Assembly: GCF_004193775.1 (NCBI RefSeq)
Contig: NC_041004.1
Coordinates: 33,690,411 to 33,754,410 of the forward strand
Length of the DNA stretch: 64,000 nucleotides
Direction: 5' to 3'
Origin: Glycine soja
Lineage: Eukaryota > Streptophyta > Magnoliopsida > Fabales > Fabaceae
Shown here: positions 34,705 to 45,773 of the stretch, piece by piece
How positions within the stretch are numbered: the stretch's first letter is position 1
Layout of the letters: each line of letters begins with the position of its first letter
Made by a program: the position numbers and the translations under genes
The notes under the pieces: model-generated
The model's input: only the letters and a program-made list of their open reading frames with translations
Told to the model about the DNA's origin: nothing
Database searches by the model: none

Positions 34705-35951
34705 TCATGTGGCCCCGCTCCCTCCTAAGAAATCAAGTAAATTGGTCATTTCCTCGTCCTCGCGGGCCTCATCTGCCTCGTTGGGAGCCTCTGCTGGCGC
34801 CTCTCCTGCCCGGGCCTCAGGCCAATCTCCAGGCCATGCGACCTCTGCCCTGAACTGGTCCGGAGTAGGGCACGAAAAAGAAGTAAAACCCTGGCTCTGC
34901 AAGCTGAGGCTCATCTGGTAAAGACAATCACGGGTTTATACATGAGCCCGGTGGTTGGCCGCCTGCTGGCGAACCAAATGCCCCAAATACTACTCCGTAT
35001 CAAACGATCCGGCTGGACCAGCCTGATGAGGTGGCGGCGCGTCTGCGGCCTGCGGAGCATCCCCCTGGGCCTGTCTCTGTGTGCAATACTTCTCAATAAA
35101 AGCTCGGGTGATGGGCGGCCGAATCACCTTGCTAGGTGCGACGGGAACTCCGAACGACTGGCAAAGTCCTGTGATCAAGGCGGGAAATCCCAGGGCCCTG
35201 TTGGACTTATCCGGGTCCAAAAGGTGCCTGGTAGGCACCACACCTGCAAATAGATAGATGACATCAGCGATTAACTAAGCCACGTGAATGCTCATCCGTG
35301 TCAGGATGGCGTACACCAGCTGACACTTCGGCAGGGGAAGGTCGGAATTATGATCGCTGGGCTGGATGTTGCTGAGCAGCAAAGTCATCCAGATCTGAGT
35401 CAGGGTGGTCATGTTGGTGCGCATGATCCGCACCCGTCTCCCGGCAGTAGTCCGGGCAAAATCCTGCCCCGGTATGCATAGCAAATGGGCGATGGTCTCC
35501 TCATCGAACCCATCGGACCGGTTCCTCCTCTGGCCATACTCGTACTCTTGACCCTCTTCCAGCACTAAAGGGTATCCCAGGAACTGGCTGATAGCATCTG
35601 CATCAAACGGGATCCACTGCCCCTCACCCAGGACCTCATATCTCGCACGCCCTCCTCTGTAGGCCAAACATTGGCATAAAATTCGAGGACTATGTCTGGA
35701 TCGAACTTGGCCATGGGGGTAACCAGTGATGCCCACTGCCAGCGAACTATCTCCTCCTGGAAATCGGTATACTCGTCGTTCCTGAGCTGGACGCGTCGCT
35801 CCCGGAGAAATGACCATCCCTTGATGGCCTCGAAGCGCTGCTGGTATTCAGCGCTCCTAAAGCGGTGACTGTCATACTCGGGAGCAGAACTGGTTCCTTC
35901 GGCCGCTTTATCCTTCCTGGATCTCTTTGAGGCAAGTTTCCTCGGGGCCAT
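34705..35951 (-). pseudogene. Extra same-sense Ogre ORF: 'putative plant transposon protein' type, broken
   Basis: The ATG at 35951 begins MAPRKLASKRSRKDKAAEGT, a basic start that could be a nuclear signal. A conserved body follows: FEAIKGWSFLRERRVQLRND, then (after a one-base frameshift near 35610) QWIPFDADAISQFLG, LLCIPGQDFARTTAGRRVRI and LPLPKCQLVYAILTR, then ALGFPALITGLCQSFGVPV and an acidic tail ending LDFLGGSGAT. In-frame stops lie at about 35277 (before LIADV), 34998 and 34944. I recognise it as the type annotated in legumes as putative plant transposon protein; its function is unknown. It lies where envelope-like genes sit in some retroelements, but I see no membrane or signal segments. 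The ATG lies just after a consensus splice acceptor. Confidence 0.8.
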
Positions 35952-35954
35952 CTC

Positions 35955-36988
35955 CTGCGAGAACAAACATTTGGAAGTTAGTTTTACAAGATAATGCTTA
36001 TCTTAATGCAAAAATGTCGTGCTAACCCCTCTGATTTTGACCAAACTCATGTAATCCATTTATGCACATGCGCATGTGTAGAAAATATCCTATTACTCAT
36101 TTCAACATACAAGAACATCTAACATATTCTAATTGCCATACACCTATATACATTCCGAAAAAGAAAACACACTTTCATGCTCAAAGTGTTGCGTCAAACT
36201 TTACACCTTAATTTATATCCTAAACATTTGCTATCACAAACTACCTACATACATTTGAAGTACACCATGCAAATTTTTATTGTTTCACTCATATTTATTT
36301 ATATGCATATTGGAAAGCTAATCACATCCTGCACATATTTCCATTCAAAAGGGCATTCCACGCTATCATACATTCATTTAGGAAAACAATTATTCATACT
36401 TGGCGAGGAATTTTATGCCCCTTATATTTACACATATATCTACACACCATTGAAAAGCATTTCCCACGTTACTTAGGTGCAAAGTACCAATCATGGGGCA
36501 GCCCAAATTCTTACAAGCAAGTCCCTATTTTCATGCTTTTCTAATTCTAAAACCAAATTTTGGGTTCCTAGTCATGAGTATGTTTTCTTGCATTGAAGCT
36601 AAAATGTTTGGGTTCCTAAGCTTGGGATTGCATTTGGGCATCTATTTTAACTTTCCTATGCTGTCTCTACATACATAAAACAGCCCCACCATCCCAATTT
36701 TGCAAAATCATATTCATATATCATTGGGGCATTTCACCGAGCACTTGATGGGCGCATGTTTGGACATAAATTGCAAGAGAATAGGGGCAATGTGGCATGC
36801 CCCATTGCTTCAGAATACAACATAGGCCTAAGGCCTTCTCATTCAAATCCTCAACTCCAAAAAATCAAGCATAAAAACAAACCAAAACTGCCCCCACAAA
36901 TATAATCACATTCTCACAATTTGGAGCACCAAAAGATGAATAAAATATACCAATGGGAAGCTAAAAACATCAAGGATTGAATACTTAC
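35955..36988 (-). other. Candidate 5' UTR intron of the extra ORF (1034 nt)
   Basis: In the element's sense a donor GTAAGTATT begins at 36988 and a pyrimidine-rich acceptor TTTGTTCTCGCAG ends at 35955, three bases before the ATG. The interval is AT-rich with no coding sequence, like a plant leader intron. Predicted only from signals. Confidence 0.6.
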
Positions 36989-37136
36989 TTGTTGGAGTGA
37001 ATAGAAACACCAAAAACGAAAGCAAAAACGCGATCAAAAGTGGCTCAGGGGAGCCAGAAACGCAAGCCTTCGTGTTCTTTATCTTTTGAATGAGGGGGGG
37101 AAGTTTTTTTGGATACAAAAACGTTCCCCTCCCTCG

Positions 37137-37182
37137 TTTTTATAATTTGGGTGCAGGGGTTGCTCGCCCAGGCGAGCTAACC
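37137..37182 (-). promoter_or_regulatory. Candidate promoter for the extra ORF: TATA box plus GC-rich hairpin
   Basis: The sense strand carries TATAAAAA (complement of 37137-37144), preceded 14 bases upstream by a hairpin with arms GCTCGCC and GGCGAGC around two bases (37162-37177), extended by GGTT/AACC. The predicted transcript would start about 37,110, give a leader exon of about 120 nt and splice at 36988. The LTR promoter has the same order of elements. Confidence 0.6.
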
Positions 37183-37885
37183 TGCCATCATTTTTATTTT
37201 TTTTTATGGGAACATTAACCATGTCTCCTCCTTCCTTATGGGTTAGCGTTTGCCCACTTGAACCTACTTAAATTAGAATTAGGTGTCGATTACTTATTTA
37301 AAACAAACAATAGTAAAAGAAACTGCAAATGCAAAGGATACTGGGCTGCCTTGCAGCGACGTTCTCAGCTTGTTTAGCGCCGGGAAGGGGCAACGATCGG
37401 TCGGTCGCGATCCTATCCTCCATTCGCCTCCATCCCTAAGTACCTGCAAGTAGGAGACAAATAATATGCGGCCAATCGTGACCGGTCATCGTCTTACCTT
37501 GGTTGATTTCTGCCATTGACTCGTCTTGACTTCTGACCATGGCCTGAGACGACTCTGCTCCTTACTATCACAAGATATGCATGTGCATGTGCATGTGCAT
37601 GTATGAATGTTCCTAATGCAATGATTTTATTTTAGTGAAGGCTGGTTAGATTCAATTTTAAATAAGCGTTTGGGGCACCCCATACACCGAGCGAAGAGGG
37701 CTCAAGTTATAACAAATCTAAAACACAAGGTTTGAAACCAAAGGGAGGACTGAAACCTCACCCATCTTTTATTTTCAAAGAAACGAGACAAATACAGTGA
37801 ATGGGAATCCCTAGAGGAAACCAAGAAGAACGAGAAAAACTCAGAAATAAAAAACATGCAACGGTCCTCTCAATTGCCCCAGACT
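37183..37885 (-). other. Ogre spacer downstream of integrase
   Basis: No coding sequence. It contains a GCATGTGCATGTGCATGT run (about 37577-37600) and a GC-richer stretch at 37350-37450. Confidence 0.5.
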
Positions 37886-39457
37886 TCAAGCGTAATATCG
37901 TTTAACTACATCGGAGTTCACGGGCGAGGGCCACTCCTCGCCATCCATGTTGGTGAGTATCAGAGCACCCCCAGAAAAAGCTCTTTTCACCATGAAAGGT
38001 CCTTCATAATTCGGGGCCCACTTTCCTCGACTATCCTTAACAGCATGGGACATCTTTTTCAGCACGAGGTCCCCCTCGTTGAACTTGCGCGGACGTACCT
38101 TCTTGTCGAATGCGTTCTTTACTCTTCGTTGATACAGATGCCCATGGCTCATGGTTGTCAAACGCTTACCTTCAATGAGGTTGAGTTGGTCGTAGCGTGC
38201 TTGAGCCCATTCCGACTCTTCTAGGCCGGATTCTGCTATTATCCTCTGAGAAGGAACTTCTACCTCAAATGGGAGTACTGCCTCCATCCCATAAACCAAG
38301 GAATACGGCGTTGCCCCAGTAGAAGTTCGCACCGAGGTTCTGTATCCGTGCAGGGCGAAAGGCAACATCTCATGCCAATCTTTGTATGACACTGTCATCT
38401 TTTGAACAATCTTCTTAATATTCTTATTCGCAGCCTCTAAGCCCCATTCATCTTTGGCCGATAAGGGGTAGAGTTATGATGCTGGATCTTGAAGTCCTCG
38501 CACATTTCCTGCATCATCTTATTGTTCAGATTGGTACCATTGTCAGTAATGATCTTCCTGGGGAGTCCATATCGACAAATCAGCTCCTTCTTTATGAATC
38601 TGACTACCATATTCCTTGTGACATTAGTATAAGAAGCTGCTTTGACCCATTTGGTGAAGTAATCTATCGCCACAAGAATGAAGCGGTGACCATTCGACGC
38701 TTTGGGTTCGATGGCCCCAATGACATCTATTCCCCACATGGAAAAAGGCCAAGGGGCGGACATAACTTTCAAAGGATGTGGCGGAACATTGACATTGTCC
38801 GCGTATGCCTGACATTTATGACATTTCCTTACATGAGCGCAGCAATCGCTTTCCATGGTGAGCCAATAATAACCGGCCCTAAGGATTTTTCTGGCCATAG
38901 AATGCCCATTGGCATGTGTCCCAAAGGAACCCTCGTGGATCTCCTCAATCATGAAGTTCGCCTCTTTGGCATCTACGCATCGTAGGAGGGTCATGTCGTG
39001 GTTTCATTTGTACAGGATGGTACCGCTTACAAAGAAACCAGTAGCCAATCTCCTCAACGTCCTTTTGTCATTGTCATAAATTCCTGGTGGGTATTCTTTG
39101 TTCTCGACATACTGTTTGATGTCGAAATACCACGGTTTCCCATCCCGCTCTTTCTCTATTGCATAACAATATGTCGGCCTGCCTTGAGATTTGAATTCGA
39201 TGTACGGCAGATCCCCGTGTGGGGCAAGTTGAAACATGGATGCCAAGGTGGCTAACGCATCCGTGGTCCCCAAGTTTACCAATTCGATTTCTTCTTGGTG
39301 AGGCTTCATTTCACGTTCTTCCTGAGCGACCAACCTCTCCAACTCTGGTGACAGGACGTCCTCTTCCTCTTCCTCGTTTATCGTTTGGCTTATATCTCGA
39401 TCGAAATCGATTGTCAAACCCTCATTGTTAGGATCCTCAAAGAATCGACCCTCATAT
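37886..39457 (-). pseudogene. Ogre pol remnant: integrase, with RT and RNase H missing
   Basis: In sense order: YEGRFFEDPNNEGLTIDFD, the linker that normally leads into reverse transcriptase, then KPHQEEIELVNLGT. The reading frame runs straight into TDALATLASMF, the segment that follows RNase H, so all of RT and RNase H (roughly 2 kb or more) is absent without a frame change (join about 39258-39272). Next comes integrase: GTHANGHSMARKIL, HVRKCHKCQAY (zinc finger), WGIDVIGAIEPKASNGHRFI and YFTKW (first Asp), IITDNGTNLNNKMM (second Asp), the final-Glu region, then a C-terminal domain (KVRPRKFNEGDLVLKK) to the stop at 37886. It is broken by a stop at about 39001 and a one-base deletion at about 38435. 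Confidence 0.9.
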
Positions 39458-39853
39458 CTATACCAAACAAGACAAAAGAAAAAAAAACATGCAAAATGAT
39501 ATGAGAAAAGGTGGAACTGCAAGAACAGATGAAACAAGATCTCTTTGTTTATTTAATAAGGTAGGTTTCACAAAACAAAAGAGAAAGGAAATCTATAGGC
39601 TCTAATTACATTGAATCAGCGGTATAGACTTCTGACTGGCTTATCACGCGCCAGTTCCCCACTTGGGAATCGGGGTGGCATGGTTGCACAAAACTTGGTG
39701 GGTCTTGAGGGAACTCCTCTTCTATTGCGGCCACCTCCTCCTCGGACACCATTCCAGCGCTGGTGAAACACTGGCTAATACGGCCGGGTCATACCCTATC
39801 CGCCCGAAATCTTGACGGCACGTTCCTCCTCCCCGGCATCCTGGGTTCATACC
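39458..39853 (-). other. Candidate Ogre intron between protease and downstream pol
   Basis: The frame closes shortly after protease (39854), and the next pol homology starts at YEGRFF (39457) right after the T-rich acceptor-like tract TTTTGTCTTGTTTGGTATAG. Ogre elements are known for an intron between protease and reverse transcriptase. Donor-like GTATGG and GTATGA lie near 39850-39864, but neither keeps the reading phase in this copy. Confidence 0.5.
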
Positions 39854-42800
39854 CTAATCCATACTTGTTTCCAATGATTCTTCCGTCGCTTCTACGTACG
39901 GTGCGGAGGAGGGGCAGCTCACTAACATATCCTCTTCACCTGACACTATCACTAAAAGTCCACCCACTGCGAACTTTAATTTCTGGTGAAGCGTTGAAGG
40001 GACCACTCCCAGGGCATAAATCCAAGGTCTTCCCAAGAGGCAGCTATAGGCGGGATTTATATCCATTACTTGAAACACCACATTGCAAGTGTGGGGGCCT
40101 ATCTGAATGGGAATGTCGATTTCCCCCATCACTTCCCGCCGAGTACCATCAAAGGCTCGCACCACCATCGAGCTCGGTTTTAAACGTGACGCACTAAAAG
40201 GAAGCTTTTCCAAAGTGGTCTTCGGCATTACATTTAAACTCGATCCATTGTCGATAAGTACCTTTGCGACAACGTGGTCCATACATCTTACCGACACATG
40301 TAGAGCCTTGTTGTGTCCTCTCCCCTCAACGGGAATCTCTTCTTCCGCAAACGCGATATAATTGTTGGTGGTTATATGATTAATGATGCCTTCGAAACCC
40401 TCCACTGAGATATCATGTGCTACATGGGCATCGTTAAGGACCTTCATCAACAGCGCACGATGAGGCTCGGAGTTTATGAGTAGTTCAAGCAAAGAGATCC
40501 TTGCTGGAGTTTTATTCAGCTGCTCGACTACCTTAAACTCGCTTTGTTGGATGAGGCGGAGGAACTCATGGGCCTTTTCCAAAGTCACTGTTTTTCCTTG
40601 AAGACCTTCTTTCTTTTCAGCCCTTCTTGCCACTGGAGGATCTACTTCTTTCGAGGGGGTGGCTATGTCTGTGGGCTCTTGGACCATGGGCGCTTTCCCT
40701 TTGGAGGGCAATTCCGCCAGGTGAAGGGAAGCGAACACCCGACCACTGCGGGTTACGCCACTAAGGCCGGTGATGTTGGTTACCTTAGCTGATAGGGAGT
40801 CAACTTTGGTTGCAACTCTTTCGCTGGACGCGGGAGGGGTATACTTCCACGGAACGGCCTTATTACTTTGATATGCAAATGGCGTTGGCTTGGGCGCCGC
40901 CCGGGGGTATATGGGTGTGGAGCTGGTCCTTTTTCTAGTAAAACATATCACTAGGGCCTTGGGGGTTAGAGGAACCTTCTTCTCTTCCGACTGCATGCAA
41001 ATTTGTGGTTCTTCCCTCCCTCCTATGGACACTTCAAGCTGCCCCCAGTCCATGAGCCGCTGAAGCAATTCTTCTACCGCGGGATAGGTTTCCATGTCGT
41101 GCGACTCCCCGAGGTGAAACAAACATTCGTCCCTTTCGCCTCCGCCACGGGAGACCATGCACGCCGCTTGCAGTGATTGATAGATGAAGCGTCTAGAAGT
41201 AGCTACCTCTCCTAATCTTTTTGCCCGCGATGGCCCATCCTCTTCGACGACGTTCACGCTAGCCCCTCCATGATTAGCTAGCGGGTTGGTTTTAACATTT
41301 GGGCCTTCCTCTTGAAACGATAGCCAACCGGCACTGATTAGGTGTCGTACCTTATATTTGAACGGGAGGCAGGAGTCAATGTTGTGTCCGGGAACTCCAC
41401 TATGGTACGCACACTTGGCACCCGGGTCATACCACTTAGGGTAGGATGGCTAGAGGACCTTCCCGGGTATGGCCACCACCAAATGATTCTCCAATAATGA
41501 AGGCCATAACTCGGAGTATGCCATGGGAATAGGAGGGAAGTTGTCTTTCGGGGGTGGGTGCTGTGCATATTTATAGGTCGCGCCGGGGGCTGTATTATTA
41601 ACTGGCCGGGGTGCGGTTGGAGCTGTGCGTTGGGCCAGCGCTCTTTCTGCTGCGGGTGGTCCTTTTACTTGAGTCGGGAGGGAATTCCCAGCTCGGATTA
41701 AAAAATTTGGGGGATTGGGTTGGTATGAACTTTGGATATTTTGGGGTGCTTTCATCCACGTCGGGGCGGTGGTGACCGCGTGGGCGTCTCCTTCCTTTTT
41801 CCTCGGCCCACTACTAGGGCTCTTCTGTTGTTGTTGGGGGCCATATTGGCAGCATATTCGAACTTGCCTTTTCGTAGTCCGGATTCAATCCTTTCTCCGG
41901 CGAAGACGAGATCTGCAAAGTTAGCTGGTATGTAGCCTATCAGCTTTTCATAGTAGAACGTGGGTAATGTATCTACCATAATTGTGATCATCTCCCTCTC
42001 CGTCATGGGCAGTACGACTTGGGCTGCGAGATCTCTCCATCTTTGGGCATATTCCTTAATGGACTCATGCTCTCGCTTAGTCATACTCTGAAGCTGGTTC
42101 CGATCGGGAGCCATGTCCGTATTGTACTGGTACTTCCTAATGAAGGCAGTTGCCAAGTCCTTCCACGATCGGATCTGGGAAGCTTCCAGATTGGTATACC
42201 ATGCTACAGCTGCTTTGGCCAAGCTGTCTTGAAAGAAATGGACCAACAACTTTTCATTCGCAGAATACGCCCCCATCTTTCGGCAATACATCCGGAGATG
42301 CCCTTTTGGGCATGTCGTCCCTTTGTACTTATCAAAGTCTGGTACTTTGAACTTGGGAGGGATGACGATGTTGGGCACGAGACATAAATCCGCCAAATCC
42401 GAGAATGGGTAATGGCCAAGGCCCTCGACTGCTCTTAACCTCTCTTCAAGCGCCTCCATCTTCCCCTTATCTTCCGCGAAGGGAACAGATTTTTTTACAG
42501 GTGTGGGTGAAGCCGGGATATGGCGGACTATGTTTGGTTGGGGTAGTTAATGGGGGGACGGATCTTTGAGGTGGAGCAGGGGGCCAAGATGGATATCTCC
42601 TTCCTCATCATCTTGCCCGGGATAGTCGTCATAAGGTGGGAGTTGTCCCTCGAAAGTAGGGGCTTGGCTTAAATCTTCCGGGGTGGCACGGGGGGTGAAG
42701 TCCGGAGGCAAGCCATAAGGATAAGCTTGCGGACTATACCTTTGACCAAACACAGTCGTGTTTCTGTCTTGGCCCGGATTTAAGGCGGGCTGCAGCACCG

Positions 42801-42957
42801 GCTCCGCTTCCCTAACCGTACTAGAGGCAGTTGTCGTGGCTTTATCCTCTATAGTTTTCTGGAGTTTTAACATGACCTCCGAGATGGAAGTCATTTGATC
42901 TTTTAAAGCCGATAGATCGGCCTTCATCTGTTCCTGCATGCCCTCTTCATTATCCAT
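39854..42957 (-). pseudogene. Ogre gag-protease, broken
   Basis: Starts MDNEEGMQEQMKADLSALKD, a coiled-coil-like segment, then a Pro-rich linker. The gag core follows: PPKFKVPDFDKYKGTTCPKG, FFQDSLAKAAVAWYTNLEAS, WKDLATAFIRKYQYN and REMITIMVDTLP, which would form the particle. After a frame change at 41752-41755 come a Pro-rich stretch and a zinc-knuckle-like C-x2-H...GHNIDSC (about 41370-41430). The protease has its active-site motif VLIDNGSSLNVMP, where the usual Asp-Thr/Ser-Gly is replaced by Asp-Asn-Gly, and ends near LLGRPWIYALG. In-frame stops at about 42549 and 41452 sit where Gln is expected. One continuous gag-pro gene in origin, now inactive. Confidence 0.9.
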
Positions 42958-43195
42958 TTTTCTGGATCGAGTGTTATAGGGGTGCCTTGGTGTTTTCTTA
43001 GTTATGATGAAATTCCTAAAGAGATAAACAATGGTGAGTATGCCACCAAAACATGAATATGCAAATGAATGATCGGAACACTTGGATCCACCCCAAGGGT
43101 TTTTTAGATAACATGATGAGTTCAGAACTTCTCATTTTATAAAAAGAACAAAGCTTTCATCTAGCCAAGATTATATAAAGGTGTTACAAGAGAAC

Positions 43196-45065
43196 CTAAC
43201 GGTTTCTAATTATGTGGGCCATCAAATCTATCATGTGTTGACAGTAATTGATTAGCCCATGAATCTCCTCAGGGGCCGTACACACTTTGGCCATGGCTTT
43301 TGCTTTGGCTAATAGACGCGGGAGGTCTTGACTTCCATTCAAGGTCAAGGCGAACCTATCCATCCACATAGTCGCTTCTTGATGCAATGCATCAATCACC
43401 CTCCCTCTTGCTTCTTTTTCAGTGTACACTTGTGCAAAATCCTCCACTAGCTTTTGTTCATGGGCCACAGACTGGTTCAACTCTTCCTTGTATTGCCCTA
43501 TGATAGCTAGCATGCTTTGCTCCGTGGCTTCCAAGTGTTAAGCCAAACTCCTCTTGGATCTTGCGCACCCAGCTAACTCTTCTTTTAAAATCATGCCATG
43601 CACCCGTGACCGGTCTCTTTCCTCTCTTCGGAGCTTGAGCTCACTGTTGCTACCCCACAATGCTCCTCGGAATTTCTCTTGGCCATATTCCTCCTTGCGG
43701 GCCCTTTTAGTTTCTTGTTCAAGGGCTCTTGCAGTGGCCGCGTTTTCCTCTTGTAACTCGGTGCACTCTTTCCGGATGTGTGTAGCGGCTGATTTGAACT
43801 TCTCCTTGGCGAGTCTCGCCTTCCCTAGCTCTAATTTGAGAGCTTGGACTTCTTCAGCTTCCTCCGAAGTTTCAAAGTTCTCCTCATTGATAACTTTCAA
43901 TTTGGAGAGTCAATCTAACCCTCGCGTGTGAACTCTTAGCCATCCATGATAACCACCGATGACGCCATTTCGGATGCCTCTAAGCTCCTTTTCTTTCTTC
44001 AACGGACTTCTTCACGCCTTGTGGACTCTTTGTATCACCTTGAGACTTTGCGCGCCTAGATCCCTCACAAGGAAAGGCGAGAGACTTTCTTCGGTTGGCG
44101 CTCCCTTCATGGGGTACCCTAGCTGTCTTATGGCGAGTGCGGGATTATAATTAATACAACCCCTAGTCCCTATCAATGGAACATTAGGGTAGTCCCCACA
44201 CGAGAAAAGAACTCCTTCCTTGCCTTCCTTCCAACGAGGAAACCAATTGATTGCGCTGCCCCCTATCCCAGCTAAATGTTGGTCCCAATCGACTCTTCCT
44301 TTTTCGGCACATGAGCGATAGCTTTGAAGCGGACACGGGTGTCTTGTGTCTTGTTGGAATAGGTGTGAAACCAACCACACACAGAGAGCGGGTAAACAAC
44401 AGACAATCCGTGCACTGTTTTTCTCACATCTCCGATCAAAGGTATCAAACAAATCTGCCAAGATAGCCACCACTGGACTCTCCTTGCTGTGGTGATACGC
44501 GAGGAAGGCGTCAATGGCGGCTAAGTCCACCAAACCGTCCACGTTCGGAAAGAGGACAACTCCAAAAATCAACAAAGCTAATATATCCGCAAACGGGCCC
44601 CACTTCTCTTGGCTCGCCATATCCCTTACCTTACCTTCCAAGTATTTCCGAGGCAGGACCACTATGTCGTTCCGAGTTTGCTTCATGCGATCCAACTCTT
44701 TTGCTAAATCTCCAACCACAGCTGCAATCTTGCTCAAGGAAGGAAGAAAGCCGGAGAAAAGATACGGTTTTCTCCCCCCCAAGAGGGCATCCTAATATTT
44801 CCTCAAACTCTTCAATAGTCGGTACCATTTGGAAGTCCCCAAACGTGAAACACCTCAACGGCTGGTCATAGTATTGGGCGAGGGATACGACAGCTTCCGT
44901 AAATACCTCCGCTGCGGTCAAATCTAGAATCTTCCCGTAGACTTTGCGAAAGGCTTGCCTTTGGAGAGGTCCCATCAATCGTCCCAATTCCTTGAGGCTA
45001 GTGACATCTAGACTTTTAACCTTGACTTGATAAAACCTTTTGCCGTTTTGATTTGTCCCCATCAT
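43196..45065 (-). pseudogene. Ogre ORF1 (DUF7745-like plus coiled coil), broken
   Basis: Ogre elements carry an extra ORF between the 5' LTR and gag; its role is unknown. Here the ATG at 45065 starts MMGTNQNGKRF. The first part contains YYDQPLRCFTFGDFQMVPTI and EEFEEILGCPLGG. The frame then shifts in a G7 run (44773-44779) and continues with RKYLEGKVRDMASQEKWGPF, ADILALLIFGVVLFPNVDGL, RVDWDQHLAGIGG, WFPRWKEGKEG and ALAIRQLGYPM. After a stop at 44012 the remainder (43900-43196) is a long heptad-like, Glu/Lys-rich coiled coil (ALKLELGKARLAKEKFKSAA) ending MAHIIRNR, with one more stop at about 43538. Overall length, about 600 codons, fits one protein. Confidence 0.82.
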
Positions 45066-45756
45066 TTACCTAAAAAAGGGGTGGATCAAGACTCCGACAT
45101 GAATGATGCAATGCGTATGCATGAAACGGAAAGAAAACAACATAAAGGGGTAATTCATACATACGAGACCGTAGAGACCCAATTTTAATGCTACGTTTTG
45201 GGCATGATGGCGCCTCAACGTAGCATTAAAAAGGTTACGTATTACTCTAAAGAAACCAAACACCACTAGCAAAAACTATAAACTAGTGCTATTTACCAAA
45301 AATGCATGAGAACGAATGGTACGGAGCGTGTTTGCTCTTCGCCCCTATTTGGGAACCTATAGGACAATATCTAGGGGTCTCTAATAACTACTTCCCCAAC
45401 AATTCATACCTCACACGACTGTTTTCTAGAGGTATCATCACTCAAGATAATAATATTGTGACGGTATGGAATACCAGCGACAACACATTATAAAGAGAGA
45501 AAGCTCTAGACGAGGTTTCACTATTATCAAGCAAGTCGGAGACCTAGCATGATGATAGATTCACCTCCACTCCTTAAATTCCCATGAACTCGGGTGTAGG
45601 GCCCCTTTTTTTACTCAAACCTGTGGGTGCTTAGAATGATGTGTAAAGAATGCGAAATAGACAACAATTATTTACATTTTACACAGTTCAACAAATGCAC
45701 ACACAAAGTTTCACAATTCCACAATTCCTTAAAATAGGCCTAACTCACAAAAAGTT
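45066..45756 (-). other. Ogre 5' leader
   Basis: About 690 bp between primer site and ORF1 without a gene. A palindrome-like pair, ACCTTTTTAATGCTACG and CGTAGCATTAAAA, occurs near 45187-45235. Confidence 0.6.
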
Positions 45757-45773
45757 CCCCAATGGAGTCGCCA
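45757..45773 (-). other. Primer binding site for tRNA-Arg
   Basis: Two bases after the LTR end (GCGACA), the sense strand reads TGGCGACTCCATTGGGG. TGG pairs with the CCA tail, and the rest matches the 3' end of a plant tRNA-Arg, as recalled, at nearly all positions. Ogre elements are known to use tRNA-Arg. Confidence 0.85.

Noticed and set aside
36177..37118. Small frames between integrase and the extra ORF as genes
   Set aside because: They lie in the candidate leader intron and spacer, are AT-rich and have no domain.
34705..37200. A separate LTR retrotransposon nested in the Ogre
   Set aside because: I looked for paired LTR ends and a target duplication around this cassette and found none, so it is kept as part of the Ogre. 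The LTR-like hairpin and TATA leave the question open.
40107..44795. Many + strand open frames opposite gag, protease and ORF1
   Set aside because: They are antisense shadows of the Ogre genes without recognisable domains.
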